Below, piece after piece: positions 22,135-34,054 of a DNA stretch of 64,000 nucleotides. The stretch is taken from NCBI GenBank assembly GCA_958510875.1, contig OY294068.1:190922315-190986314 (forward strand). The letters are read 5' to 3'. A program made the position numbers and the translations under genes. The notes under the pieces were generated by a model. It made no database searches, had not been told where the DNA came from, and saw only the letters and a program-made list of their open reading frames with translations. Position 1 is the stretch's first letter. Every line of letters starts with the position of its first letter. This stretch comes from Endomychus coccineus (lineage: Eukaryota > Arthropoda > Insecta > Coleoptera > Endomychidae).

Positions 22135-23540
22135 AAACGTTTTGTCTATTATGTGTCTGTACCTGCTATTAATGTGTTAGTGTCATTCAAATACTCAGGA
22201 GATGGGACCAAATAATGTCTGTCAAAATGTAAATTTGAATGTTTAATGAATTTTAACAGAATTGGATCTAGTTGTGTTTTCTGAATTTCCCAATTCTTAG
22301 AAACAGTTTTCATTTCCAAGTACTACTCTTTGTATTTGGTTATCTGGATACCATGAAATTCATTTTTGGGCATGACCCCGAATGTCATCATATTATTCGA
22401 AAGTTTTGAAAGGAGGATTTATGTCCATATATGAATATATACTATACCCAAAATTATGTATTTATCAATTCTATTATATCATGTTTGTTACACACGTAAT
22501 GACTTCTTGTTGTTATTAAGTCGATTTTTATATTAAAACATTCTCTTTGACCTCTGAGTCAAGAAAAGGAATCTTCGAAACCTCAATTTTCATTTTTGAA
22601 CGTTGGTAATAAAACGTTCTGAATCCTCTTTATGGGAGGATTGACAAATATCACGAAAAGGAAAAACGTTGCATGTTTATTTAGAATAGCCAATTATTAT
22701 TCCAATGTTCCTTTGAATGTTGCCAATAAAATTAGCACCACGTGTGTAACAATTACGTTCATGCAAAAAACGTTGGCAGGGAATTTTAAAACCACGGAGG
22801 TGCGAATCGGTGCGGCGTTACACAAATGAATTTAAGATATTTACTAAACTCATTATCGAAACAGTTACTAATTCTCATAAAAACGAGCCAATAAATTCAA
22901 TCTTTAAAACATTCTTGCAGTGAATCGCTGAACCTTTATACAGGAACTCACGAATTAGCTCATCATATTGCGATATTAACCGATTTTATTAGCAACTATC
23001 TTAAAATGTTGAAATAATTCCTATGTTAATGCGGATGGTAAAGCACCAGTTAAAGCCAAAAACATGCATTTGTAGGCTTAATGAAGACATGCTCATCTTA
23101 AATTACTGACTTTTGAATAACTTTTATATTCGAATGCCGATGGCTTAACCGAAACTAATAAAGTTATATCAAGTTATCAATTTGAACGTTTCCAGTTTTT
23201 AATATGAAGTATTATTAACATCGTATTTTATGATATGCCGTTCGAAAGCCACAAAAATTCAATATACACTTTTTAGGTTGCAGATATTGAATATAAAATT
23301 CAATATTAAAATAATGTATCACGTTTTAGTAGCATACCTCAATTTGAAGTTTAGTAAGTGAAATCCAAATCTATGATATTTGTTTAATTTTTTTGAATTT
23401 ATCTATTATCACCCCAAAGATCTAAATTGAATAACGGAATTTTCAAATCCACAAGTCATTTTATACAATAATAATTGGAGTCAAAGTACAGGACATTAAG
23501 ATATAAAGATACAACGATAACATTACGATAGATTCTGCAT
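22135..23540. other. No gene recognised
   Basis: AT-rich noncoding DNA. A 65-codon open frame at 22632-22829 has no recognisable motif. Confidence 0.4.
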
Positions 23541-23544
23541 GTCA

Positions 23545-25057
23545 GGTCGCCATTGTACAGTCACATTTTGTTTAGGTGCACTTTTACTGGCGCATGGCCA
23601 GTCATGAGCCATGTTACGACTTTTATTTTTTTCCCTATTTAGTGCTAATAGGTCTGTCGTTCTTTTGTTAGATGGGGATTGGATGTATTCCTACCCATTT
23701 TCCTCTACTGGGATTTTTTCCCAGTATTCTTCGTAGTTTTCCTTGATCGAGTCTTTTATAGACCTTCGTGCTATACGTTTTGGTACCCCCGTGGTCTGTT
23801 CTGATTTTGGGGTATTTCCCGACTCTCTTCAGGCAAGGTCTTCGGCTTTTTCATTGCCTGTCGTTTCCTGATGTCCTGGCACCCAGATCAGCTTAACGCG
23901 GTTCCGGTCTGCCAGTAGTTCAAGTTCTACTTTGCATGTCCATACCAGACGGAATGTCACTTCCTGATTTCTCATTGCCTTGAGTGCAGCCTGACTGTCT
24001 ATCAATACGTCGATCTGCTCATCTTCGACGACTCACCTATTGTTTTCCTTCACGCATTAGTGGATTGGAGGTTACTTGAGTATATTCCTACACCTGCACC
24101 TTTCCCAGTTTTAGACCCGTCTGTATACCAGATCTTTCCCTGTAGAATGTCGCCCAGGTTTGTACGTTATCATCCAGTCCTTTCTGGTATTGATACGCTG
24201 AATGTGTTGTTAAAAATGCATCCCTCTGGAATGTGATCTGTTCCCATGCCCAACACGTCCCTGGCCACCATTTCCCGTTGCTCATGTGTCCTTACCCAAT
24301 GTGAACATTTTCCAGTGTATTTTGTATTCTGAAAACACCAAGCCGTGCCTATCCTTAAATTACCGATTGGAGGGGAGGTAATCCTAGTATTGCGTCCATT
24401 CTTGCAGTGGGCGATGATTTCATGGCCAGTGTGATCCCAAGACGCATCTTTGGACCTTGATTGGTCTTGTCGTGGCCCCTCTTTGTTGTGTTTTAGGCCA
24501 CCATACCAAAGAGGCGTTTGTTATTGCGGGTTCAACCACCATGTTGTACAATCGTAGTCTCCATATTTTCCCGAAGGATGGACTGGCTACAAATAATGAG
24601 GTCTCCGCTTTTCTAATTACTATTTCCAGATATTGGTTCCAAGTCAGTTTCATGTCTAGTGTCACCCCGAGATATTTGACTTATCCTTTAATCTGTACAG
24701 GTTCTCCTCGAATCTTCAGAGGTATCAAGCCCTCTAGCTCGCGTTTACGAATGAATTCTACTATGGTGTATTTGTGGGGACTGATATTCAGTCTTTTTGA
24801 ATCCGTCCATGTTATTACCAGGTTCAGAGCCTCTTGCATCTAATCTCTGACCGTGGAGTTGTATTTTCCTTGTACCATGGCAACTATGTTGTCGGCATAT
24901 TTGGATATGCATCCCTCAGGAGTTCTGTATCCTTTTGTCCTGGATTCTCCACAGGAGTGGAGAGAGTACTCTCCCCTGCGAGCATCCTCTGGTCGCTCAG
25001 GACAGAAGAGTTGCCTCCATTATAGTTGCATGTATCAACCTGTTTCTCAGCATTGAG
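23545..25057 (-). pseudogene. Non-LTR retrotransposon pol: RT end plus RNase H
   Basis: From high to low coordinate on the minus strand: SKYADNIVAMVQGKYNSTV near 24855-24910, the catalytic YADD with the last Asp as Asn; MQEALNLVITWTDSKRLNIS; YLGVTLDMKLTWNQYLE near 24625-24680; LVVEPAITNASLVWWPKTQQ-like thumb near 24480-24545; a damaged RNase H N-terminal strand near 24120 (RSGIQTGLKLGKVQV); NRVKLIWVPGHQETTGNEKA near 23850-23905; and a C-terminal MAHDWPCASKSAPKQN near 23570-23615. This is the RT, thumb and RNase H order of insect Jockey/R1-type elements. Many stops and shifts make it a fossil. Confidence 0.85.
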
Positions 25058-26035
25058 TCAATCCAGGCTACACATGGTTCCTCGTGCATCTGATCTATTA
25101 TTTATAAATGGTAGTCTTATTTTCTTGACAAGCAAGATTTCTCGAAAACATTGTCGCCTGAACTCCATCCGTGCACCCCATTGGAATTTTTTTTTGGGCC
25201 GATCATAAGACATTTCCTTAGTGTCGAATAAAAGAAGTTGAAGAACAATAGCATTTGCTTTAGTTATTTTGTGCTCAACAAGGAGAATTCCATACTCTTC
25301 GATAAGCAGTGTATGTTGAATCAATATTATTGATCATTGCTACATCTCAATCTCTTCATACTTCTAAGGAACATTATATTAACGTCTTCGAATAAACAAT
25401 ATTGTAAACGTCATAATCAACAATTTGTACTGGTAGGAAAAAACCACGATTTAATGGATATGAAGGTGTTTCTATTGCATCTGTCTGGTTTGCAGATAAC
25501 AGGAATTCCTACAGACCTATAGACCTACATGTAATATATTACGATACCCCTATCGTCTGTCTGCCATGCGATATTCTCCTTATTAGTTAATTTAATCCAT
25601 TACAGATTACTTGAATGAATTTTATTCCTCACATCTCAGAAATTACACTGGTACCTGCATCATACTCAACAGTCAAGGACTAATTCGTGATCGTAAGAAT
25701 GTAAGGAACTTCATGTGCATCTACAGGTGTCTCAAAAACTGTAGATGAATTTCGTTCATGCAATTCAGAAGGAAAGTCAACAAATTGTTGTTTTAAGTAT
25801 GTAAACGCCGTTAATGACAAAACGAACCCGTAGAAAAATCAAAATAACAACACAATATCTGCAAAAACACTCAGTGGCGTAGGTGCAGTATGCACATGAG
25901 GAAGAGAGATTTCCTTGACCTGTAAAGATCACAGAGATCATGATGCTTTGCCTACTCAGGTAGATAATCTCGCTTGTCCTTAGGCCTACCTCAATTCCAA
26001 GCAAGTGTCAATGCTTTTCCACGAAGCATGTTGAT
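25058..26035. other. Spacer between two non-LTR copies, nothing recognised
   Basis: Neither strand shows a coding domain that I know. The two flanking elements both contain RNase H blocks, so this is not simply an insertion splitting one element. Confidence 0.4.
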
Positions 26036-26039
26036 CTCT

Positions 26040-26880
26040 CAGTAGGTTCCGCAAGATCTGTATACCACCATTGCAGAGGATACCAGCAAGGGGATATTGA
26101 GGACCGTGCAAACTGGCCACATCTTTGGTCAGTTTGTTGGCTTTCTCATGCCTTTTCCAACCTGTATAGCCCGGAATCCAGATCAGGTTGAGCTAGTCCT
26201 CACCGGCTAACAACCTGTTGAGGATCTCCTTGGTATCCCTGACAAGTTTCGAGGGCACAGTCATGCTTTCCAGTTCGTTGAATGCCGGTTGACTGTCCAA
26301 ACAGATCCAGATGATCTCATTTATCTTACCATAGACGAGTAGTCTCTCCGCATATCTGTAGATGGCATCTCGACATGGAAGACTGTGTTGAGATTCCCGA
26401 TTCGCGAGAAGTACCCATTGATATATTCAGGATTGCGAAAACCTGCTCCGACTTGTGTTTGTTCTAGTCTAGACATCCATCCGTATACCAAATTGTGCCT
26501 TGCTTTGGCGTACGACCATTTTCCTATTCCCTTCCGACGGGATGACGACCCTGAAATGCTGCTTCCTTTACAACATGGCTTTGATACTGTCCTGCGGTTC
26601 TAATCGCAGCTTTTCAGGCTGCCCATAAATAGACGGGATTTGTCGGCATTTCATTTCTCCAGGGAGCTATTGCAGCTAAGCCTGTAGACCGCCATCGTTG
26701 CGAGATTCCTTATCGTCATTGATTGGAGTGGTTTGCGTAACAAGGCTCTCAATGCTGCAGTCGGTGTACGCTTCCCCGTGAATGTAATGCTTCTGAGGAA
26801 GTTTCCCTGTATTCTGTATAGAAGTTCCGGTTCTTTTAAACCATACGAAAACTACATGACTGAGGTAACGCTAATTAAAT
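26040..26880 (-). pseudogene. Second non-LTR pol fragment (thumb and RNase H)
   Basis: On the minus strand, LQRIQGNFLRSITFTGKRTP and TAALRALLRKPLQSMTI near 26700-26815 match the post-RT region of the lineage also seen at 23545-25057. IIWICLDSQPAFNELESM near 26260-26315 is the second RNase H strand with its Asp, and LNLIWIPGYTGWKRHEKANK near 26135-26195 is the WVPGHSG block. Frames shift several times. It is a separate, truncated copy. Confidence 0.8.
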
Positions 26881-27348
26881 TGTGACATTCATCACGTATC
26901 ACACTCAATACTGGCTATACATTGAGACTAAACGATACTACCATAAGCTTCGTCTCTATTACTTTAAGACTTGTGTTATCGGCATCAAAACTTCCATTTG
27001 TAGTCAGAGTTCAGGCATTGTATTATAGAGGGTATTGGTCAGATAGAAAGTACTGATTCGCAAGACGAATGAAACAATTTATCATCTAAATGACAAGGTC
27101 AACGTCCTCTGACGTTAGGAGTTTATGACGTCATCTAAGGTGAGCCACTCTATGGGCCGCACGGCAATAATTGGACGCCATCTTCAAGAGACATAAAATA
27201 TATCTCATTGAGTAATTGAGGATTGAGAGAACACAGCATATCTTCAATTACTGTAGAGATGTCAGAACCATCTAGATTGAATAAAAATAGTTGCTATTTA
27301 TTGTTGAACGAGGGATACAAATTAGAATATAATCAAACATGTCTGGAT

Positions 27349-28126
27349 TTGATGGAGCATCAGTCAAAAAAATAGTGGCTTAGCTGAATCGTCGATAAAA
27401 GTCTTGATATAATATTCGACCATCGGCGAGTTGGAGTACAGGAGATTGTTGAAGCTATGGGCATCTCAACGAAATGGTTACAGAACATTGTGCATAAATT
27501 TTTGGATATGAGAAAGCTATCTGCCAGATGGGTGCCGCATTTGTTCTCTGTTGACAACAAGCGCGACCTTGTGACAACTTCAAAGGAGTATTTGGGGATG
27601 TTCAAGCGCGATAAGAAGCCGAAAAAAGCCAAAGTGGGCTTATGGCCAACAATGTTATGGGACAGTTTCTTGGGATGCACACGGTACCGTCTATATCGAT
27701 TACCTTGAAAAGGGCAAAAACATCACCGGCGTATATTATGCAGAGTTGCTTAATCGATTCGATGCCGATTTGGAACGAAAGCAGCCGCATTTGGCGAAGA
27801 AAAAAGTGCACTTTCACCAGGACAACGCACCGGCGCGCAGGTCCGAAGTCGCAATGGCAAAATTGCATGAAATGCGATACGAATTGGTCCGTCATCCACA
27901 ATATTCTCCAGATTTGGCCCCCTGCAATTATTATCTATTCCCAAAATTGAATAAATGGCTCGGCGGAAAGACGGAAAGAGATTTGGCTCTAACGATGAGG
28001 TCATCGGTGAAACAAACGCCTATTTTGAAGGATTGCCGGAATCGTATTATTTGGGAGGGATCGAAAAATTAGAAAAACGTTGGATGGAGTGTATTGGTCT
28101 ACAAGGAGATTATGTAAATAAAATGA
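27349..28126 (+). pseudogene. Mariner transposase, internally deleted
   Basis: A mariner-family transposase remnant. Readable blocks: VGVQEIVEAMGISTKWLQNI near 27425-27490 (second helix-turn-helix), MRKLSARWVPHLFSVDNKR near 27510-27565, then an internal deletion after FKRD that removes the first catalytic Asp region. It continues with KKPKKAKVGL, FHQDNAPARRSEVAMAKLHE near 27810-27870 carrying the second Asp, and YSPDLAPCNYYLFPKL near 27900-27950, where the third catalytic Asp (usually SDY) is Asn. After a frameshift near 27970 comes GSNDEVIGETNAYFEGLPES and a C-terminus ending in GDYVNK near 28120. The N-terminal 50 or so residues are unreadable. Inactive. Confidence 0.9.
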
Positions 28127-28187
28127 GTTTTGACCAAATGAATCATTTCTTGTTTCTTTTTTCAGGTATATATCACCTTGTCCTTGT

Positions 28188-28250
28188 GTATACTCATATA
28201 CACATACATACATAAATACATACATATATACATACACACACATATACATT
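28188..28250. repeat. TACA/CATA microsatellite
   Basis: Imperfect run of CATA, TACA and CACA units directly behind the mariner remnant. Confidence 0.8.
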
Positions 28251-29750
28251 TTATATTTAAGAAGAATTTTTGCATTTATTATTATTTAATTGATGTTTCT
28301 TATGTCTTCTCCATGTAAGCTTTTATGGGCTTGTTTTTGTAGGAAGACATAATTATTTATTGTATATTTTCAACAATAATAATAATATAGAAATATGTAT
28401 GTGATACTATAATGATTATTACCATCGGATCAAGTTCATACATTCTGAATGTTGTTGAAGCGAATCAGGGGGTAAAGCCTTCAAGGCCATTCTTTATTCC
28501 TCATCCAGCTATAAACTAGGAACTCCATTAACAATAATTGGAATCAATTGAGAAGAAAAAAAGTATTACTGGGTGTGGATTTTCAAATTCAATTATAATA
28601 TACTCGGTTGATAAATTGTTTGTTTCCAAATTCGTTGTATGTTGGAATTATCTGGTAGGACACGTTTTCGTATTCGCTATTTAGCAAGTATCAATCAGTT
28701 TGAAACGTTCATTTAACCGACATTCAATTCAAGATCCTTCGCGATATGAAAGAGCACTTGTAAGGTAACTGGTCTGGTTGTCAATTAGCACGGGTCGTAA
28801 TTACTATTTGACAAAACAGTAATAATGAAATTCCTTCATTGTAGATTCTTTCATTAAAATTGAAATAAGTTTCAATTAAAAATTGTCATCAATCTCTTAC
28901 ATCTATATAATTAATTCGAAACAACAGCAACAACAACCAGATCGATTTCTGATAACAAATGATCATAACCAATTCAATTATATAGAAATTTGTGTAGTAT
29001 GAATTCAATTACTAACTGTATATTATTTATTTGATACGAATTCACATATTCATTTATCGTAAAGAATTTCACTCTTCGTTTTTCCATTCCGCTTGTCCAA
29101 TTTTGATTCCACACATGAATATACGCAATCCTAATACAGAGTGTTTCAACAATAAACGCTCCTACATAAATTTGATAGCTGATTTTAGGAACATTACCAA
29201 TGAATATGTTTAATATTACCAAAAAATCGGCATGTACAGTGATGAAGGTAGTGTGCGAACGAACACTTTCCTCACCATATCCTACCATATCCGGAATTTT
29301 CTCTAGAAGGAGATGGCGCATTTTGTAAAACGTGTGACAAATCGATAAGTCTTATTTTTTCTCTCTCTCTCATTCACCCCATAACTAAATTCCAGTGTGG
29401 TAGTAAAATTCTAATTATTGTTATTTTTTTAATTCTCAGATTTCAAGTACTAAGAAGTACTTTTTTGACCAGCATGTGGAACTTCACTTCATAAGAGAAA
29501 TTCAGAAAAATCAAATTCCTCTAAGTTAGACCTAGCATTTCTGCGGGATAGTTTAAGCAGTTCAAAATAAAAGGAGGAGGACACATTCAAATCTGATTTA
29601 TGGCAGATGATGATTGCTGAATTGCTGTATGAAGTTAATCATCCTAGTTTTGATTTATTTTTAAAAAACGTTTCAATATTCAGATTTTAGATTCCACCTT
29701 CTAAACAAAATTATTTATTAGGCCTTTGTTCCTCATCTTACAGTCTAGAG
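28251..29750. other. No gene recognised
   Basis: AT-rich noncoding DNA; nothing supported. Confidence 0.4.
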
Positions 29751-29756
29751 TAGACT

Positions 29757-29823
29757 ATATTTTGACCTATTTTCCGAGAATTTATATATAATTCATAGCT
29801 GGGTCAAGAATCATTATTAATAG
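29757..29823. repeat. Dispersed repeat, also at 59377-59440
   Basis: The block TGACCTATTTTCCGAGAATT, followed by ATATAATTCATA and TCAAGAATYATTATTA, is repeated in the same orientation near 59377. Family unknown. Confidence 0.55.
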
Positions 29824-30185
29824 AAACTAAAAAAAATTAATTTAGTTAATTTCCCAAAAATGTAGTAAGCTGAATTTGAATGAGTGCTGAATTTACAACT
29901 GTTATTGTTAAAATACATCCACTATTGTGTGGGGTTATCATAAAGTAAGGGGTCTATTTCAAATTGTTATATAGTTTCAAGAAATAATGATACTAGCAAC
30001 AAATAAACAGAATCTAGTACCTTCAATTATTGGATTCCACTGTATCTATGGGAAACAAAAGAATTGTTGTGACAACTATTGATACAAGTATCAAACGAAA
30101 TACTCGTAATTTAGAGAATTGTTCTCAAAATAAAACTCGCGTAACGTAAATTGTAACAATTTGAACATGGATCTGCGAACAAGTT

Positions 30186-30430
30186 CAGTGTTCAGTGCAA
30201 TGTTATTATGAAGGGGGTAGAAATGTCACAACTGGATTACGAAGATTTCGTACGAAAATGGGTTTGAGAGCAGGGCCGTGTCAAATGAAGGCGTATCGTG
30301 ATTTGATTAGCAAATTTGAAAGATCAGGGTCTCTAAATAATCTTTCGAGGTCAGGAAGACCTGGGATTAGTGATGTTCAAGTTGTAGAAGATGTTTTTTA
30401 CAAGAATGAAGGTTTCTCGTTCTTATCTGA
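30186..30430 (+). pseudogene. Transposase N-terminal helix-turn-helix fragment
   Basis: The frame reads QCYYEGGRNVTTGLRRFRTK, then YRDLISKFERSGSLNNLSRS and GRPGISDVQVVEDV. This is the N-terminal DNA-binding region of Tc1/mariner-type transposases of insects (a helix-turn-helix followed by the linker S-x-x-x-x-x-x-x-GRP). It stops soon after the linker, and no catalytic domain follows, so it is a truncated remnant. Confidence 0.6.
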
Positions 30431-30761
30431 TGCTGCTAAAGTTACAATGGGACATTTTCCGAAGAATTACAAATTGAGCCAGATTTATTATCCACTCTCA
30501 AATATGCTCCAATTACACGATGTACAAATTAATTTTTAGTGATAGAAGACAGAATTTTAAAACAGAAAATATAGGAAAGCACTTAGGTGTAGCTATTAAT
30601 GATGAAATTTAAGTAGTCACACTATTCTGTGACAATTATTTAGTTATTATGATATTTATATTATGTTGTGCAAACATATTTGTGTTGAGTTAATCTTAAG
30701 TTAATTCACTTTGTACACTAAATAATAACTTATTATTAATAATTATGGTGTTGAAGGAGTT

Positions 30762-30865
30762 TTGCCTATATTGCCTATATGTTGCCTATATGTTAATATT
30801 TCTGCCTTATTCAATAAAAACCTTTGCCTATATAAGCACCTTTTTCTTCGTTTTGTTGCCTATAA
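30762..30865. repeat. Clustered TTGCCTATA motifs
   Basis: Five copies of TTGCCTATA occur within about 100 bases, the first three nearly head to tail. Confidence 0.55.
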
Positions 30866-31516
30866 GTCCGAGCTTTAGTTATCACTTATCCATGCTCAGT
30901 GTTTGATAACTTCATCCATAGTTCTTGCACACACCTTTTCTGCGCAAACTCTCAGTACGTAATAAAACTTCTTTTTGAATTTGTTCCACGATTGTGGCTT
31001 GAGGGCACATCCAACCAATCAACATAATATGAATCTCTCCCATAGAGCAAAACTAATTGAGAACTAAAATGTAATGCATTATTTCCCGAAGCGCAAGATG
31101 TTTTACAATTAATGGATATTGAATGTCATGAGGATTTATGAAGTATTTAGTTTTGAGCACCTTTTAAGGAATTTCATCGGTTTTGTCCATAAAAAGTGAC
31201 TACTTTTACGAAAGATGTGATGTGAATTGTTCAGTAATCGTCATTTTGGGATGTAACAGAACACAATTACCATCTGGGGACAAGTAATTATATATCAATT
31301 TAGAAGACATGCCTGTCATTACAGAACAATTTATATGTAAATTGTGGAAAGTCGATTCAGACATGACTGTAGTAAATAACTTTGTCAGTTTGTCACTTAA
31401 TATATTTGAGGAAATTTCAACTTTCTAGATGTATGAATATCATGTCCGCTTGATAAATCTCGAAAGATGTATTCTTTGAAGAACATTTTTCGATTAAAAC
31501 TTTCCATTGACAATTT

Positions 31517-31708
31517 ATTTATTCAATTACACTAGCTCAAGGGGAGAAAACCCTTGGACAGCTTAGGAGTACGTATAATATAATTCCAGTATTAAAATTA
31601 ACCAATATACACAGCTCTACAAATGTCACTAGGGTTACAAGAAAATATATCAACAGTCAAACCGATCATCTCGTAGAATCTATACATTTGAAATATTGGG
31701 TAAAATAA
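31517..31708 (-). repeat. Dispersed repeat, also at 63171-63363
   Basis: About 190 bases align with 63171-63363 in the same orientation. Shared: TTCAATTACACTAG, CTTAGGRGTA, CCGATCATCTCGTAGAATCT. On the minus strand the repeat ends in TGAATAAAT-like units, as the 3' ends of some non-LTR elements do. Confidence 0.65.
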
Positions 31709-31848
31709 TAAATTCTCCGATTTGGATACCTCTCTTGATAGACGCGAACACTGTTACAGATGTTACCTTGACAGAATCCAAGAGCTAAAAACTCATTGAG
31801 AGGGAAATCCATACTTAATAGCTGCCAATTGGAAGTAGCAATAATCAA
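31700..31848 (-). pseudogene. Transposase helix-turn-helix fragment
   Basis: The minus strand reads LALGFCQGNICNSVRVYQER then YPNRRI, which matches the N-terminal helix-turn-helix of insect Tc1/mariner-type transposases (GFCxGN...A..xYQxRFPNRRIP). It then runs directly into the dispersed repeat at 31517-31708. No catalytic part is present. Confidence 0.5.
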
Positions 31849-32352
31849 TTAAGTAATAACATAAATTAGGGAAAAAAAAATACAAAAGCAATTAAAAGTG
31901 AACAAAATATTTAAACATCTACTGTCAACAATCAACTGGGACACTTAAGAATTTGTTTCTTGTCAAAATCATGAATTTGTATACGGCTAACCAAATTTTG
32001 TACTACCATTTTTTTTTTAAATTGTTTGAGAAAACATTTTTTTCCTCTTAAATTATGCGAAATACGGAATTTTCACAAGAGATAATGAATGAAAGTGAAC
32101 TTTGAACTATCCTCACGGACAAACAGTACTTTTTTTAATATATGAATTGAGTTCAATAGACTTATTTTGACCTCTAGAATAAGTGGTAGTTTTATTTGTC
32201 AGCAATTTTGGGACACTCTGTATATCTCAAGAAACGCCGATTCAAGCGCTCTATTTTGCTTATATATATTTTATAATGAAGGCTCCACACAATTGAAGCA
32301 TATTGTTAAATATGCTTCGGAAGTTGAGATTTATTCTCCAACTTCCGAAGTA

Positions 32353-32930
32353 TTATGAATTTATACTACGTAAACGCCGAAACCATAGATATATGTTAAA
32401 TATGCGACAATTCCGGATGATAACGCCCAGCATTCTGTAGGCGCTAGAAGCAATTGATTCAATGTGAGACGCTAATGACAATTTCACATCAAACAAAACT
32501 CCCAAGTGTCTGAAACTATAGGAACGAGCAAGGGCTATGTCAACGAGTTCGAAATTCTCAATAATAGGCTTAATTTCTCTCTTGAAAGTCATTACAGTGC
32601 ACTTAGTGATACTAAGCTCCAGATGATTGATTACACATCCAAGTATCGAGTGCATGCTGCAGAGAGCAACAACATGAAGAATGCTTCACTGCTGAGTAAA
32701 GTCTTAAATCGTCTGTGTGAAGAAGAAAATAACAGACAAATAAAGAAGAAATGTCATTGATAAATGTATTGAATAGGAGTGGTCCAAGTACTGGCCCTTG
32801 AGGTACACCTGAGGTGGCATGAAATGAATACGATTCATAACCACTATACTCTACATATTGATTTCTATCACTATGATAAGAATTCCAAAATTCAATCAAC
32901 TGATCTCTAAATTAAGTAAATAAAGGCGAA
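32353..32930 (-). pseudogene. Non-LTR reverse transcriptase fragment
   Basis: From high to low coordinate: SFHATSGVPQGPVLGPLLFN and TFINDISSLF (32735-32825), then FLLHTDDLRLYSAV near 32690-32730, where the catalytic YADD is HTDD, and, after a frame break, NHLELSITKCTVMTFKRE and YSFRHLGVLFDVKLSLASHI near 32455-32515. These are RT motifs B', C and D plus the start of the thumb of a Jockey/CR1-type element. Both ends are truncated. Confidence 0.8.
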
Positions 32931-33830
32931 GAACCTTTTGCTCTATATATTTTCTAAAATTTATTCCCACTCAACATTATCTTTTCCTCATCAAGGCTTC
33001 ATAAGACAGAAGCCATGATAACTTGATCAGATATAATTGAACGTACATTTCGAATAGTGGTCTTCAAATATTGTTTCCACTTCATTTTATTCATGCTATA
33101 TTTACGATGCAGTAAAGAAGGGATTCAATTTCTAATCAAATTTAGAAGTATTCTTAAGACTAATATGTTTTGATATTTATGTTTAAACTTAACACAAAAA
33201 TGTTACTTTAATAGAAACGTCACATTTTATTACTTTGGAGGAATCATATCAGTCAATGTTTTAATGTAATCGATTGAATCTATTTAGACAAGTCCATGAA
33301 TAATGAGCATCCAACGGTTAAATTGAAGATTACACGTTATTAATCAAGAATTATGAGCAATTTCGAAGAGAATTTGAATATCTTAAATTGTTAATTACTA
33401 ATTCACTGAACACAGAACGAATCAATTAAGTGATAAGTTATCCAACGATATCTCAATACTATTGAATTAATATTCAATACAGGTAAGCTTACAAATCGAA
33501 GAAATTTCGAAGAATGACGAAATTTTAGTAGCACTCAAGAGAATTAACAAATGCATAGGTCTTCATTAACCGGTGGATCATCATTTAAAATCGAATTATA
33601 AGCATGAAATAAAAAAAAATTCCAAGATATTTCAATTTCAAACAGAACATAGCAGCCAAATCTCTATTTCGCCAAACCTTTGCAACGACATATCATAAAT
33701 GTTCAAAAACGCCACCATGTACGCCCGGCAACGTGAAACAAAATACTTGTGAACTTGTGCAAAATTTACTACGACCTGAATATGTTGCACAGAATAGTAA
33801 ATTATTTCTTCCAATTAGACAATAGTAATT
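32931..33830. other. No gene recognised
   Basis: Noncoding AT-rich DNA; nothing supported. Confidence 0.4.
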
Positions 33831-33834
33831 ATTC

Positions 33835-34000
33835 GTTCATCGTAAACTAATCGATTTCAGTGACCTGACAGATATAAGTCAATGGGGATTCAGGTCAGGC
33901 GATGAACTGGACCGCCTCTTCAGAACCTTATCTCGTTGAAACTGTTAACAAGCCACACACCGACATTATTTCGAAAAAAAAATCTAGATCGATTCAGAAT
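33835..34000 (-). pseudogene. Possible C-terminal transposase scrap
   Basis: On the minus strand SPDLNP and, one base shifted, DLYLSGH follow RGGPV near 33860-33930. This resembles the SPDLNPxDxxLWGH end of the catalytic domain of Tc1/mariner-type transposases. It abuts the truncated left end of the DD41D element. Weak. Confidence 0.35.
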
Positions 34001-34054
34001 TGCCCAAAATGGATACCTCCGGGAACATTTTCTTTGGACCGGCTACAACCCATG

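Noticed and set aside
23545..26880. One large non-LTR element split by an insertion at 25058-26035
   Set aside because: Both parts contain thumb and RNase H blocks, so they are two separate copies.
28188..28250. Short regular repeats as a CRISPR array
   Set aside because: Simple TACA/CATA microsatellite without spacers. No CRISPR-like array exists anywhere in the window.
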